From the NCBI GenBank assembly GCA_031275955.1, contig JAISNZ010000095.1, positions 1-37,591 on the forward strand: a stretch of DNA of 37,591 bases. The letters run 5' to 3'. A program made the position numbers and the translations under genes. Shown here one piece after another: positions 30,510 to 37,591 of the stretch. The notes beneath the pieces are model-generated. The model did no database searches. It was not told where the DNA came from and worked only from the letters and a program-made list of their open reading frames with translations. This DNA is from Desulfovibrio sp. Lineage in GTDB: Bacteria; Desulfobacterota; Desulfovibrionia; Desulfovibrionales; Desulfovibrionaceae. Position 1 is the first letter of the stretch. Every line of letters starts with the position of its first letter.

Positions 30510-31532
30510 TTATTTGTCCTCTTCCCGTCCCAGAACAACGGAGACCTCCGCCGGTTCCACACTCAGCAGAAGGGCTCCGGGGGGCAAAGAAACCTCCACC
30601 GGCAGGACATAGGCCCCCGGAACAAATTTCGGCAGGAGGACGAAAGCTCGGATTTCCTTGCTGTCAGCCGCGGCAGCGGCCAGCCCCTCGGGAATGGCCG
30701 TCTGGATCCGGACCGTGGCGGGCCGGAGGGAAAAGGCGAAGGAAACAGGGGGCTGTACCTGGACAGGACGGCTCAGCCGGACCTCTTTCCGCTTCCAGTC
30801 CACGCTCACCACGGCGTCCACCGAGGCCGGCTCGGCCTCCATGCCGGCCGGCAGAGGCAGAGGGGCCCGCAAATCCCGCGCGCCAGGTTCCGTAACGCTG
30901 CCCAGGGGCAGGGGCACGACAATCTCCTCTATCTTCTCCATCTCCCGGGGCGGACCGCGCAGAATCACCTTTTCCGGTATCAGCAGAGCCTCGGCCTCCA
31001 GACCCTTGGGCAAGACCCCCCGGATATCCGGTTTGAGAGGAATTTCCCTGGTCTGCACGATCTCCGCCCGCAGGATGATTTCAGGCGGGGTGACCTCAAT
31101 GACCTTGAGTCCGCCGAAGAGTCCTGTCCGGGCAATAGCGATGGGCAGGGAGTTCTCTCCCGGCTCCAGGGAAGAAAGATCCATGGTAAAGACGTAGTCG
31201 CGGCCGCTCATGGCCCGCACCTGCCCGGCCGGTCCGCTGATGCGCACGGAAACCCTGTTGATCAGGCTGGGTCCCCGGATCAGCAGATCCTTGGGGATGC
31301 CTTTGTATTCCAGGCGCACATCCACCAGGGATTCCACGTTTTCCGTACCGCTGATGGCGAACCAGAGGGTCGCCGCCATGGCAAAGGCGAGGAAAAACTC
31401 CTTCCAGCGCACCCTCCCAAAAAGAGCGCGGATCCCTGCCTTCCCGTCCTTGCCCGCAAAAGAGGACAGGGCGGTCTCCTTCCCCGCCGCTCCGCGCAAA
31501 AGAGAGAGAAGTTTAGTCCAGTACCGGCTCAT
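30510..31532 (-). CDS. cdaR: YbbR-domain protein CdaR
   Basis: This 340-residue protein has one membrane segment (about 44-62, FFLAFAMAATLWFAIS) and YbbR-type beta domains outside the membrane (from about 68, VDVRLEYKGIPKDLLI and VSVRISGPAGQVRAM). CdaR regulates the diadenylate cyclase CdaA in other bacteria. Its ATG overlaps the cdaA stop codon by 4 bp, which supports a joint complex. The N-terminal 40 residues are cytoplasmic and basic. Confidence 0.9.
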   Translation of the reverse strand: MSRYWTKLLSLLRGAAGKETALSSFAGKDGKAGIRALFGRVRWKEFFLAFAMAATLWFAISGTENVESLVDVRLEYKGIPKDLLIRGPSLINRVSVRISGPAGQVRAMSGRDYVFTMDLSSLEPGENSLPIAIARTGLFGGLKVIEVTPPEIILRAEIVQTREIPLKPDIRGVLPKGLEAEALLIPEKVILRGPPREMEKIEEIVVPLPLGSVTEPGARDLRAPLPLPAGMEAEPASVDAVVSVDWKRKEVRLSRPVQVQPPVSFAFSLRPATVRIQTAIPEGLAAAAADSKEIRAFVLLPKFVPGAYVLPVEVSLPPGALLLSVEPAEVSVVLGREEDK

Positions 31533-32296
31533 GTCCTTTTCTCCAGGGCGGAGGCCAGGACTCGCGGCAATCTGTCGGCATCCAGGGCGCCGCTTAATTT
31601 GCCGCCCAGAGCGACAGCGGCCACGCCCCGCTCTTCGGAAACCACCACCACCACGGCGTCGCTTTCCTCGGTAATCCCCAGAGCCGCCCTGTGCCTGGTG
31701 CCGTAATCCCTCTCGGCCACCGCGGAGGACAGGGGCAGGATGCAGCCCGCCGCCACCAGCCGCAGGCCCCGGATCAGGGCGGCTCCGTCATGCAGGGGAC
31801 TGTTGGGCCAGAAAAGGGCAATCAGAAGCTCCCGGGAAAGTACGGCGTCCAGGACAACCCCCCGATCCGTGGTGTCCCGCAGGGCCACGTTGCGCTCCAG
31901 AACGATAAGGGCGCCGATCCTGCGCTGGGCCAGATACAGGGCGGCCTCGCTGACAATAGCGCTGACCGGGTTCAGGTCCTTTTTTCGGAACCGGGACAAA
32001 AAGCCCCATTGCCGGGAGCCGATGCTGGTCAGGGCCTGGCGGATGTCGCGCTGAAAGACGATCACCACGGTGAGGAAAAGCGAAGCGAGAACATTTTCCA
32101 GGAGCAGGTTCAGGGTGACAAGGCCGATCCGGGTGGACAGAAAATAGAGGACAATGATCAGGAGCAGGCCGTAGATGGCGGAAACGGCCCTCGTCTGCTT
32201 GACCATCAGGATCAGGTGGTAAAAGATCAGGGTCACCAGGGAGATATCCAGGATATCCCGCCAGCCGATGGAAAGAGAGGTCAAGGGAAAAGCCAT
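31529..32296 (-). CDS. cdaA: Diadenylate cyclase
   Basis: This 255-residue protein makes c-di-AMP from ATP. Three membrane segments lie in the first 95 residues (ISLVTLIFYHLIL, AIYGLLLIIVLYFLS and LLLENVLASLFLTVVIVF). The DisA-type catalytic domain follows, with DGA in NSPLHDGAALI and RHRAA in GTRHRAALGITE. The frame is open far upstream, but homology starts at MAFPLTSLSI, so the ATG at 32296 is chosen; it has only a weak GGGTGGG upstream. c-di-AMP usually controls potassium and cell-wall balance. Coupled to folP and cdaR in one operon. Confidence 0.93.
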   Translation of the reverse strand: MAFPLTSLSIGWRDILDISLVTLIFYHLILMVKQTRAVSAIYGLLLIIVLYFLSTRIGLVTLNLLLENVLASLFLTVVIVFQRDIRQALTSIGSRQWGFLSRFRKKDLNPVSAIVSEAALYLAQRRIGALIVLERNVALRDTTDRGVVLDAVLSRELLIALFWPNSPLHDGAALIRGLRLVAAGCILPLSSAVAERDYGTRHRAALGITEESDAVVVVVSEERGVAAVALGGKLSGALDADRLPRVLASALEKRT

Positions 32297-32312
32297 GCCG
32301 CCCACCCGCGGA

Positions 32313-33284
32313 TCAGGAAATGTTTCCGGGGACGCTCCCGGCCGGGGACGTCCCGGGGGGAGGCGGAAAATCCAGAAGAGCGGACAGGGCGAGAGTGGCC
32401 CGGGCCGCGCGCGCGTCATGCACCCGGTGCACAGCCACCCCTTTGCGGGCCAGAAAGGCGGTTGCCACCTGGGTATGCAGGTCGCGTTCCCCGGTTGCAT
32501 AGCCCGTGATCGCGCCGAGGAAGGATTTGCGGGAGATGCCGAGGCAGAGCGGGCGGCCGAAGGCGGCCAGACGGTCAATGTCCCTCAGGATGCGCAGGGA
32601 ATGTTCCGGGGTCTTGCCGAATCCGATGCAGGGGTCCAGGCAGAGCCGCGTTTCCGGAAGCCCGGCCCGGACCAGAGTTTCCAGGCGTTCTCCGAAATAG
32701 CGCGCCAGGTCTTCCAGAACATCGTCATAGCGGGCCTTCTCCCGCATGTCCGCCGGCCGCGCGGGACTGTGTCCCAGGATACAGGCCGGCGCATAGTGGA
32801 CAAGAACCTCCAGAAGGGCGGGATCAAAGGTGCAGCCGGAGACATCGTTGATGATGTCCGCCCCCCGTTCCAGGGCCAGGACCGCGGTCTCGGCCCGAAA
32901 GGTGTCCACGGAGACCAGAAAGGGCACGGTCCGCTCCTGTCCGTCCGGGGCAAGGAGGGACAGGCCTGAAGGACGCTCTTCGGCGGAGCGGTCGCGCAGG
33001 GCCACGACGCGGTTCAGGACAGGGCGCAGGCGGCGCGCCTCCTCGTCCGGGCCGATGTCCGCGGCGCCCGGGCGGGTGGATTCCGCGCCCAGATCGAGAA
33101 TCCGGGCGCCCTCGTCCGCCAGCCGGCGGACCTGCTCCAGAGCCGCTTCCGGTTTGAGAAACCGGCCGCCGTCGGAAAAGGAATCCGGGGTGAGGTTGAC
33201 AATGCCGGCAATCAGGAAGGGGACAGGCGCAAGCGTCCTGTCCCCCCGGAAAGTCCATGGCGCTGTCGCAAAGGGAGACTCCAT
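32313..33284 (-). CDS. folP: Dihydropteroate synthase
   Basis: This 323-residue enzyme joins p-aminobenzoate to the pterin pyrophosphate in folate synthesis and is the sulfonamide target. Signatures are IVNLTPDSFSDGG, ILDLGAESTRPGA, VSVDTFRAETAVLAL, IINDVSGC, LDPCIGFGKTPEHSL and GISRKSFLG. It is longer than the usual 280 residues. The extra residues are an insert after VVALRDRSAEERP (about 98-117) and a Pro-rich C-terminal tail. Its ATG overlaps the ftsH stop codon by one base (TGATG). Confidence 0.95.
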   Translation of the reverse strand: MESPFATAPWTFRGDRTLAPVPFLIAGIVNLTPDSFSDGGRFLKPEAALEQVRRLADEGARILDLGAESTRPGAADIGPDEEARRLRPVLNRVVALRDRSAEERPSGLSLLAPDGQERTVPFLVSVDTFRAETAVLALERGADIINDVSGCTFDPALLEVLVHYAPACILGHSPARPADMREKARYDDVLEDLARYFGERLETLVRAGLPETRLCLDPCIGFGKTPEHSLRILRDIDRLAAFGRPLCLGISRKSFLGAITGYATGERDLHTQVATAFLARKGVAVHRVHDARAARATLALSALLDFPPPPGTSPAGSVPGNIS

Positions 33285-35515
33285 CAGGAATCCGCCTTGG
33301 GCCTATCCGGTTTTTCCTCTGTTTCGGGCCTCTCCCCGGTTTCTTGCGGGGTCTTTGGGGCGGAATCCGCCTGCCTGGCCGCGCGGGAAAGGGCCGCTCC
33401 CAAAGGAGAGCGGGCCGCCGGAGCCTGGGGCGGGGCCGCGTCGCCGGGCTGCCGGGCCTGAAGATCCGCGGGGGGAGAATCCCCCTGCGGAGCGGGAGCC
33501 GGGGAAGATTTTTTCGGGACGCGCTCAGGGGAGTCCGCCGCCGCTCCGCCGCCGTTCGCGGAAGCTGAGGAACCGCCCGCTCCGCCGCCCTTGCCCCTGG
33601 CTTCCGCCGCGGCGTGGCGGCGCTCCTCCACCCGGCGGGATTCCTCCTCGCCCAGGGGCGGCAGGGATTCTCCCTTCATGATCAGGTCCACTTCCTCGCC
33701 GGAAAGGGTCTCGCGGTCCAGAAGGGCCCCGGCCATCCGGTGCAGAAGATCGATATTGTCGCGCAGCAGGGAAAGGGCCGTCTTCATGGATGTGTCGATA
33801 ATCCGCTTGACTTCCGCATCCACCAGTTGCGCGGTGGCCTCGCTGTGATCCCGGTTGGTGACCCATTCGCGGCCGATAAAGACCTCCTGGCTCTGGTCGC
33901 CGATGGCCATGGGGCCCACCGCCTCGCTCATGCCCAGTTGGCAGACCATGGCCCTGGCCATCTTGGTGGCCCGTTTGATGTCGTCGGAAGCGCCGGTGGT
34001 ATAGCGATCAAAGATCACCAGTTCCGCCGCCCTGCCGCCAAGAAGAATCGCGATCCGGTTCTCCAGCTCGGTGCGGCTGCTGCTGTAGCGGTCTTCCTCC
34101 GGCAGGGACATGGTCACGCCCAGGGCGCGGCCGCGCGGAATGATGGACACCTTGTGGATGGGGTCCGTCTCCGGCAGGATTTTGGTGATAATGGCATGCC
34201 CGGACTCATGGTAGGCGGTGTTTTTCAGCTCTTCAGGCGACTGCACCATGGTGCGCCGCTCCTTGCCCATGAGCAGCTTGTCCTTGGCGTTCTCAAAATC
34301 CCGCATGTTCAGGAGATCCTTGTTCTCCTTGGCGGCAAGCAGGGCAGCCTCGTTGACCAGGTTTTCCAGATCCGCCCCGGAAAATCCCGGCGTTCCCTTG
34401 GCCAGGACTTCCAGGTTCACGTCCTTGGCCAGGGGGGTGCGCTTGGCATGGACTTCCAGGATCTGCCTCCGCCCCCGGACATCAGGCGGCGGCACCACCA
34501 CCTGGCGGTCAAAACGGCCGGGGCGCAGCAGGGCCGGGTCCAGGACATCAGGACGGTTGGTGGCGGCAATCAGAATAACCCCTTCGTTGCCTTCAAAGCC
34601 GTCCATCTCCACCAGCAGCTGGTTCAGGGTCTGCTCCCGCTCGTCATGGCCGCCGCCCAGTCCAGCCCCGCGCTGCCGCCCCACGGCGTCGATTTCATCA
34701 ATGAAAATCAGGCAGGGAGCGTTTTTCTTTCCCTGGGCGAAAAGGTCGCGCACGCGGGAAGCGCCTACGCCCACAAACATCTCCACAAAATCGGAACCGG
34801 AGATGGAAAAGAAGGGCACCCCGGCCTCTCCGGCCACGGCCTTGGCCAGAAGGGTCTTTCCCGTTCCCGGCGGCCCCACCAGCAGGACTCCCTTGGGGAT
34901 GCGCCCTCCCAGCCGGGTGAATTTCTTGGGATTGGAAAGAAAGTCCACGACCTCGGCCAGTTCCTCCTTGGCTTCGTCCACGCCGGCCACATTGTCAAAG
35001 GTTATCTTGGCCGACTCCTGGGAAATCAGACGGGCGCGGGAGCGCCCGAAGGACATGGTCTTGCCTCCGCCCCCCTGCATCTGGCGCATGAAAAAAATCC
35101 AGACCCCGATGAGCAAAAGCATGGGCGCCCAGGAGGTCAGAAAAATGATGTACCAGGGCGAATCGTCCGGCGGGCTGGCCTTGATGGTGACCCCCTGCTC
35201 CAGAAGGCGTTCCACCAGTTTTCCATCCCAGGGAGGGGCGTAACTGGCGAAGGAAACCCCGTTCTTCAGCCTTCCCATCAGCTTCTGCCCCTGGATGGTG
35301 ACTTCCTGCACCTCCTGGCTGCCGACGCGCTGGAGAAATTCCGAATAGCTCATCTCCGGCGAACGGCTGGGCTGCTGATAAAACATGTTGAAGATCACAA
35401 GCATGCACAGGGCGCTGATGACCCAGATAAAAAGGTTGCGCTGGTTCAAATTTTCCTCCGCTGAGGCGTCAGCGCCCCGCGCGACGCCCTTTTCCTGTTT
35501 GGGCAAAGGTATCAT
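33284..35515 (-). CDS. ftsH: ATP-dependent zinc metalloprotease FtsH
   Basis: This 743-residue inner-membrane protease degrades misfolded membrane proteins and regulators. Two membrane segments (about 28-46 and 122-142) flank a small periplasmic domain. The AAA+ domain has Walker A GPPGTGKT at 214-221, Walker B LIFIDEID at 269-276 and the second region of homology at 319-336. The zinc-protease motif HESGH is at 436-440. The C terminus carries about 100 extra residues rich in Ala, Pro, Gly and Arg, likely disordered; most FtsH proteins end near 640. The ATG at 35515 has only a weak ribosome-binding site. It heads the operon ftsH-folP-cdaA-cdaR-glmM. Confidence 0.96.
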   Translation of the reverse strand: MIPLPKQEKGVARGADASAEENLNQRNLFIWVISALCMLVIFNMFYQQPSRSPEMSYSEFLQRVGSQEVQEVTIQGQKLMGRLKNGVSFASYAPPWDGKLVERLLEQGVTIKASPPDDSPWYIIFLTSWAPMLLLIGVWIFFMRQMQGGGGKTMSFGRSRARLISQESAKITFDNVAGVDEAKEELAEVVDFLSNPKKFTRLGGRIPKGVLLVGPPGTGKTLLAKAVAGEAGVPFFSISGSDFVEMFVGVGASRVRDLFAQGKKNAPCLIFIDEIDAVGRQRGAGLGGGHDEREQTLNQLLVEMDGFEGNEGVILIAATNRPDVLDPALLRPGRFDRQVVVPPPDVRGRRQILEVHAKRTPLAKDVNLEVLAKGTPGFSGADLENLVNEAALLAAKENKDLLNMRDFENAKDKLLMGKERRTMVQSPEELKNTAYHESGHAIITKILPETDPIHKVSIIPRGRALGVTMSLPEEDRYSSSRTELENRIAILLGGRAAELVIFDRYTTGASDDIKRATKMARAMVCQLGMSEAVGPMAIGDQSQEVFIGREWVTNRDHSEATAQLVDAEVKRIIDTSMKTALSLLRDNIDLLHRMAGALLDRETLSGEEVDLIMKGESLPPLGEEESRRVEERRHAAAEARGKGGGAGGSSASANGGGAAADSPERVPKKSSPAPAPQGDSPPADLQARQPGDAAPPQAPAARSPLGAALSRAARQADSAPKTPQETGERPETEEKPDRPKADS

Positions 35516-35607
35516 GGCTTTCGTGTGTTGTCACACGGAGATCGGAGCGGACAAAGGATGCGCCGGGGGACCCCCCAGGGAACCGAGCCGTGCGGCACAG
35601 CGGAGGT

Positions 35608-35636
35608 ATTGTGGGGCCAGACGGCGCGCTTGTCAA
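35608..35636 (-). promoter_or_regulatory. sigma70-like promoter of ftsH
   Basis: On the minus strand a perfect TTGACA (35636-35631) is 17 bp from CACAAT (35613-35608). The start codon is about 90 bp downstream. The -35 element touches the tandem repeat at 35636-35670. Confidence 0.6.
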
Positions 35637-35670
35637 TGCCGCTTTTCGGTCACATGCCGCTTTTCGGTCA
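35636..35670 (-). repeat. 17-bp tandem repeat next to the ftsH -35 element
   Basis: ATGCCGCTTTTCGGTCA (plus strand) occurs at 35636-35652 and 35654-35670 with one intervening base, an 18-bp period. The first copy abuts the -35 hexamer. Tandem sites less than two helical turns apart next to a -35 are usual for an activator or repressor. The bound protein is unknown. Confidence 0.8.
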
Positions 35671-35697
35671 TCCTGCGCCGGCCGGAAGGCAGGGGCG

Positions 35698-37591
35698 TCA
35701 TTGCGTTTTGCCGCTCTCCCCCGGGGAGATCAGGCTGTTCAGGGCGCGGGCCGGCAATTCAAGAATGCCGCGCACCAGGCCAAAGACCGTGCTGCCCGCG
35801 GCCTGGGCGGTGTCGACAACCATGTGCGCGCCCCGCAGATACATGGAAGGGGAATCCAGACTGCCGTAAAAGCGCACCGGCACGGTAGGCACCTTGGCAA
35901 TGGTCACGTTGAGGTGGAGGTCCAGGGCGCGGCGGCCGAGATCCACCCAGCCGTCGCCGCTCATGTCCACCATCATGCCGCGGAGAACAAAATTGTCCGC
36001 CTTCAAAACGCCCTTGTCCATGGCCCCGCTGACGGAGGCGTGGGCAAAGGTGTTGCGCAGGCCGGCGGTTTCGCTGCCCAGAAAGGCGGGATAGACCCCG
36101 TCGGCGATTTTCAGGCTCCAGATGCCGGACAGGCCCGCATAGAGATCCGCGTCGCTGCGCATGGCCCCGGAGAGGTCGAAAAGGATATCCGCCGTGCCTC
36201 CGTAAGCATCCGCGCCGGTACTGTCCTGAATGACCCTGCCAAGGGCGATGCCGCGCATTTCGCCAAGGAGCTTGGAGAGGTACAGTTGCGAGCGCTCCGG
36301 CACAAAGCTGCCCTGGGCCAGGAGGGTGGAAACGCCGCCGTAAAAATCCGCGGTCTCGATCTGGAGGGAAAAACGTCCCCGCTGGAGGGCGGCCACAGTC
36401 CGGGAGTCGGCAAGATTCAGGCCGTGAAATTTGGCGGCCTTGGTGCTCAGCTCGGCTTCAAGGGAGAGGCCGCCGAGGAAGGAAAGATTCCAGGGCTCCG
36501 GAGAAGGAGGCTTGGCACGCTCCTCCGGAGTGGCGGGAGGGAAAAAGGTATCCAGGTTAAGCCGCCTGGAGGAGAGACGGAAAACCCAATGCGATCCCCC
36601 GGCCGCTTGCGCGGCCTTTTCCCGCGGCCCCTGTTGGCCCCCGCTGACGACAATTTCCCCCTCCAGGGGGTCCCCGTCCACCTGGAGGGCGAGATCGGCA
36701 AAGGTGACCCTGCCCCCGCTTCCGGTCACCCGGGCGGTCCCGGTCAGGGTGGCCGGCATCCGCACTCCTCCCGAGGGGAGAAGATTCCAGGCTTTGAGCA
36801 GAACGCGCGGAGCCAGCTTGAAATTGAGCGGGGCCGTGACCGTCACGCCGTCGCCCGCGGCCTCCACCCGGACCTGTCCGCCCACAAAGCCGCCAAGACC
36901 CTCAAAGGCCGTCTGATCCAGGGTCACAACATCCTGAAAAAGATTCCAGTCCAGAAGCGCGTTCATTTTTCCGGTCAACGGCACCCGTTCCGACCCCAGG
37001 GGCACGATGAGCGAACCCGTGAGGGCAAGGGCGCCGGAAACGCGTTCCACGCCCTGGCGCCCGCGATTCGTCTCCACAAACCCTCCGGGTCTGGGCGGCC
37101 AGGCCAGGACGCCGCTGAAAAGGCCCTCCAGGGCGTCCTGGCCCTCGGGGAACCAGGAAGTCCGGATCTTTGCCAGGGAGATATTCCAGTCCCCGGAAAG
37201 GGTGATGCCGTCCTCGCGCACGGAGTGCAGGAGCCCCTGTCCCTTTACCCGCGCCTGGGGAAAGTCGAGCCACCAGGGGTCCGCCTTCCGGCCGCCGATG
37301 ATTTTCAGGGGGGAAACCTCGGCATCCGCGGCCAGATGCCAATCATCCGCCCAATGCCCTTCCTCGTCCACCCGGATATCCAGGGCGAGGGAGCCGCTGA
37401 CCCTGCCCTGCACCCGGACGGAGTTTCCCTGGTTTTCCGGCAGATCCTCCAGCCCAATCCCCTGCAGGACATAGCGCATCCGCACCTGGCGGCGGGTGAT
37501 GTCCAGATGCCCCTCCAGCTCCCCCCCGAGGATCTTCCGCTCGGAAAAGGCTACTCTGGTGACGTTTCCTTCCCTGGGATGGACCCGCACC
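35698..37591 (-). CDS. AsmA-like protein, C-terminal part
   Basis: This gene runs off the right edge; the last 630 or so residues are visible. The sequence is rich in short amphipathic beta strands with recurrent patterns such as LTGTARVTGSGGRVTFADLAL, LNLDTFFPPATPEE, FSLQIETADFYGGVSTLLAQGSF and ALDLHLNVTIAKVPTVPVRFYGSLDSPSMYLRG. The final part matches the AsmA-like C-terminal domain of bridge-like lipid transfer proteins (AsmA, TamB and YhdP group), which span the periplasm and move phospholipids to the outer membrane. The N-terminal membrane anchor would lie outside the window. It ends 180 bp before ftsH begins, on the same strand. Confidence 0.8.
   Translation of the reverse strand, partial: VRVHPREGNVTRVAFSERKILGGELEGHLDITRRQVRMRYVLQGIGLEDLPENQGNSVRVQGRVSGSLALDIRVDEEGHWADDWHLAADAEVSPLKIIGGRKADPWWLDFPQARVKGQGLLHSVREDGITLSGDWNISLAKIRTSWFPEGQDALEGLFSGVLAWPPRPGGFVETNRGRQGVERVSGALALTGSLIVPLGSERVPLTGKMNALLDWNLFQDVVTLDQTAFEGLGGFVGGQVRVEAAGDGVTVTAPLNFKLAPRVLLKAWNLLPSGGVRMPATLTGTARVTGSGGRVTFADLALQVDGDPLEGEIVVSGGQQGPREKAAQAAGGSHWVFRLSSRRLNLDTFFPPATPEERAKPPSPEPWNLSFLGGLSLEAELSTKAAKFHGLNLADSRTVAALQRGRFSLQIETADFYGGVSTLLAQGSFVPERSQLYLSKLLGEMRGIALGRVIQDSTGADAYGGTADILFDLSGAMRSDADLYAGLSGIWSLKIADGVYPAFLGSETAGLRNTFAHASVSGAMDKGVLKADNFVLRGMMVDMSGDGWVDLGRRALDLHLNVTIAKVPTVPVRFYGSLDSPSMYLRGAHMVVDTAQAAGSTVFGLVRGILELPARALNSLISPGESGKTQ

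Noticed and set aside
29052..31706. 884-codon plus-strand frame
   Set aside because: Runs antisense across glmM and cdaR, both unmistakable; it is a G+C-driven open frame.

Overview
The window is chromosomal, mostly G+C-rich DNA that reads like a member of the Desulfovibrionaceae or a close relative. The gene order ftsH-folP-cdaA-cdaR-glmM, an indolepyruvate ferredoxin oxidoreductase (iorAB), a flavoredoxin-like flavin reductase and the dprA-xer pair all fit that family. This placement rests on gene content and remembered gene order; no search was run. Bases 1-24 are not biological: they match the 3' part of the Illumina TruSeq read-2 adapter, so the left edge is an untrimmed contig end.

Layout. 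(1) 25-3.2 kb: the last codons of glgB, then apeA and asnS on the minus strand. (2) 3.2-6.1 kb: an accessory patch with lower G+C. It holds a VapBC/FitAB-type toxin-antitoxin pair with a candidate operator, three consecutive small hairpins, a secreted protein of unknown function flanked by a 16-bp direct repeat, and about 640 bp with no convincing gene. (3) 6.1-11.1 kb, minus strand: tag, a flavin reductase, a small exported protein, a VWA-OmpA fusion with a clear terminator, a dihydrolipoamide dehydrogenase-like enzyme and a CheY-like receiver. (4) 11.2-14.4 kb, plus strand: cpoB/ybgF-like lipoprotein, dprA, xer recombinase, probably one operon from a good sigma70 promoter. (5) 14.6-17.8 kb, minus strand: a membrane TPR protein followed by iorA and iorB. 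(6) 17.9-20.9 kb: nadD, an RNase D-like exonuclease, a TPR protein and an NADPH-dependent FMN reductase. (7) 21.0-37.6 kb, minus strand: an AsmA-like protein (partial), ftsH, folP, cdaA, cdaR and glmM, with galU at the far end.

The most interesting part is a block of about 7.2 kb (21.9-29.1 kb) lying between glmM and galU, which I remember as neighbours in Desulfovibrio genomes. It encodes a complete TRAP transporter (dctP, dctQ, dctM) and two paralogous isocitrate lyase/PEP mutase-superfamily lyases on the plus strand. A PrpR-type sigma54-dependent activator lies on the minus strand. A good -24/-12 sigma54 promoter sits in front of dctP, with clustered GAAAC half-sites just upstream where an activator would bind. 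The simplest model is an inducible uptake-and-cleavage module for a branched or substituted di/tricarboxylate: TRAP import, C-C cleavage by one or both lyases, and activation by the PrpR-like protein. The substrate is unknown. The galU upstream region also contains a strongly base-paired 70-nt segment and a related hairpin, neither explained by any gene.

Smaller points are a reduced ferredoxin tail in IorA, a 17-bp tandem repeat touching the -35 element of ftsH, a G-quadruplex-capable repeat in front of the TPR-iorAB operon, and a probable leaderless nadD.
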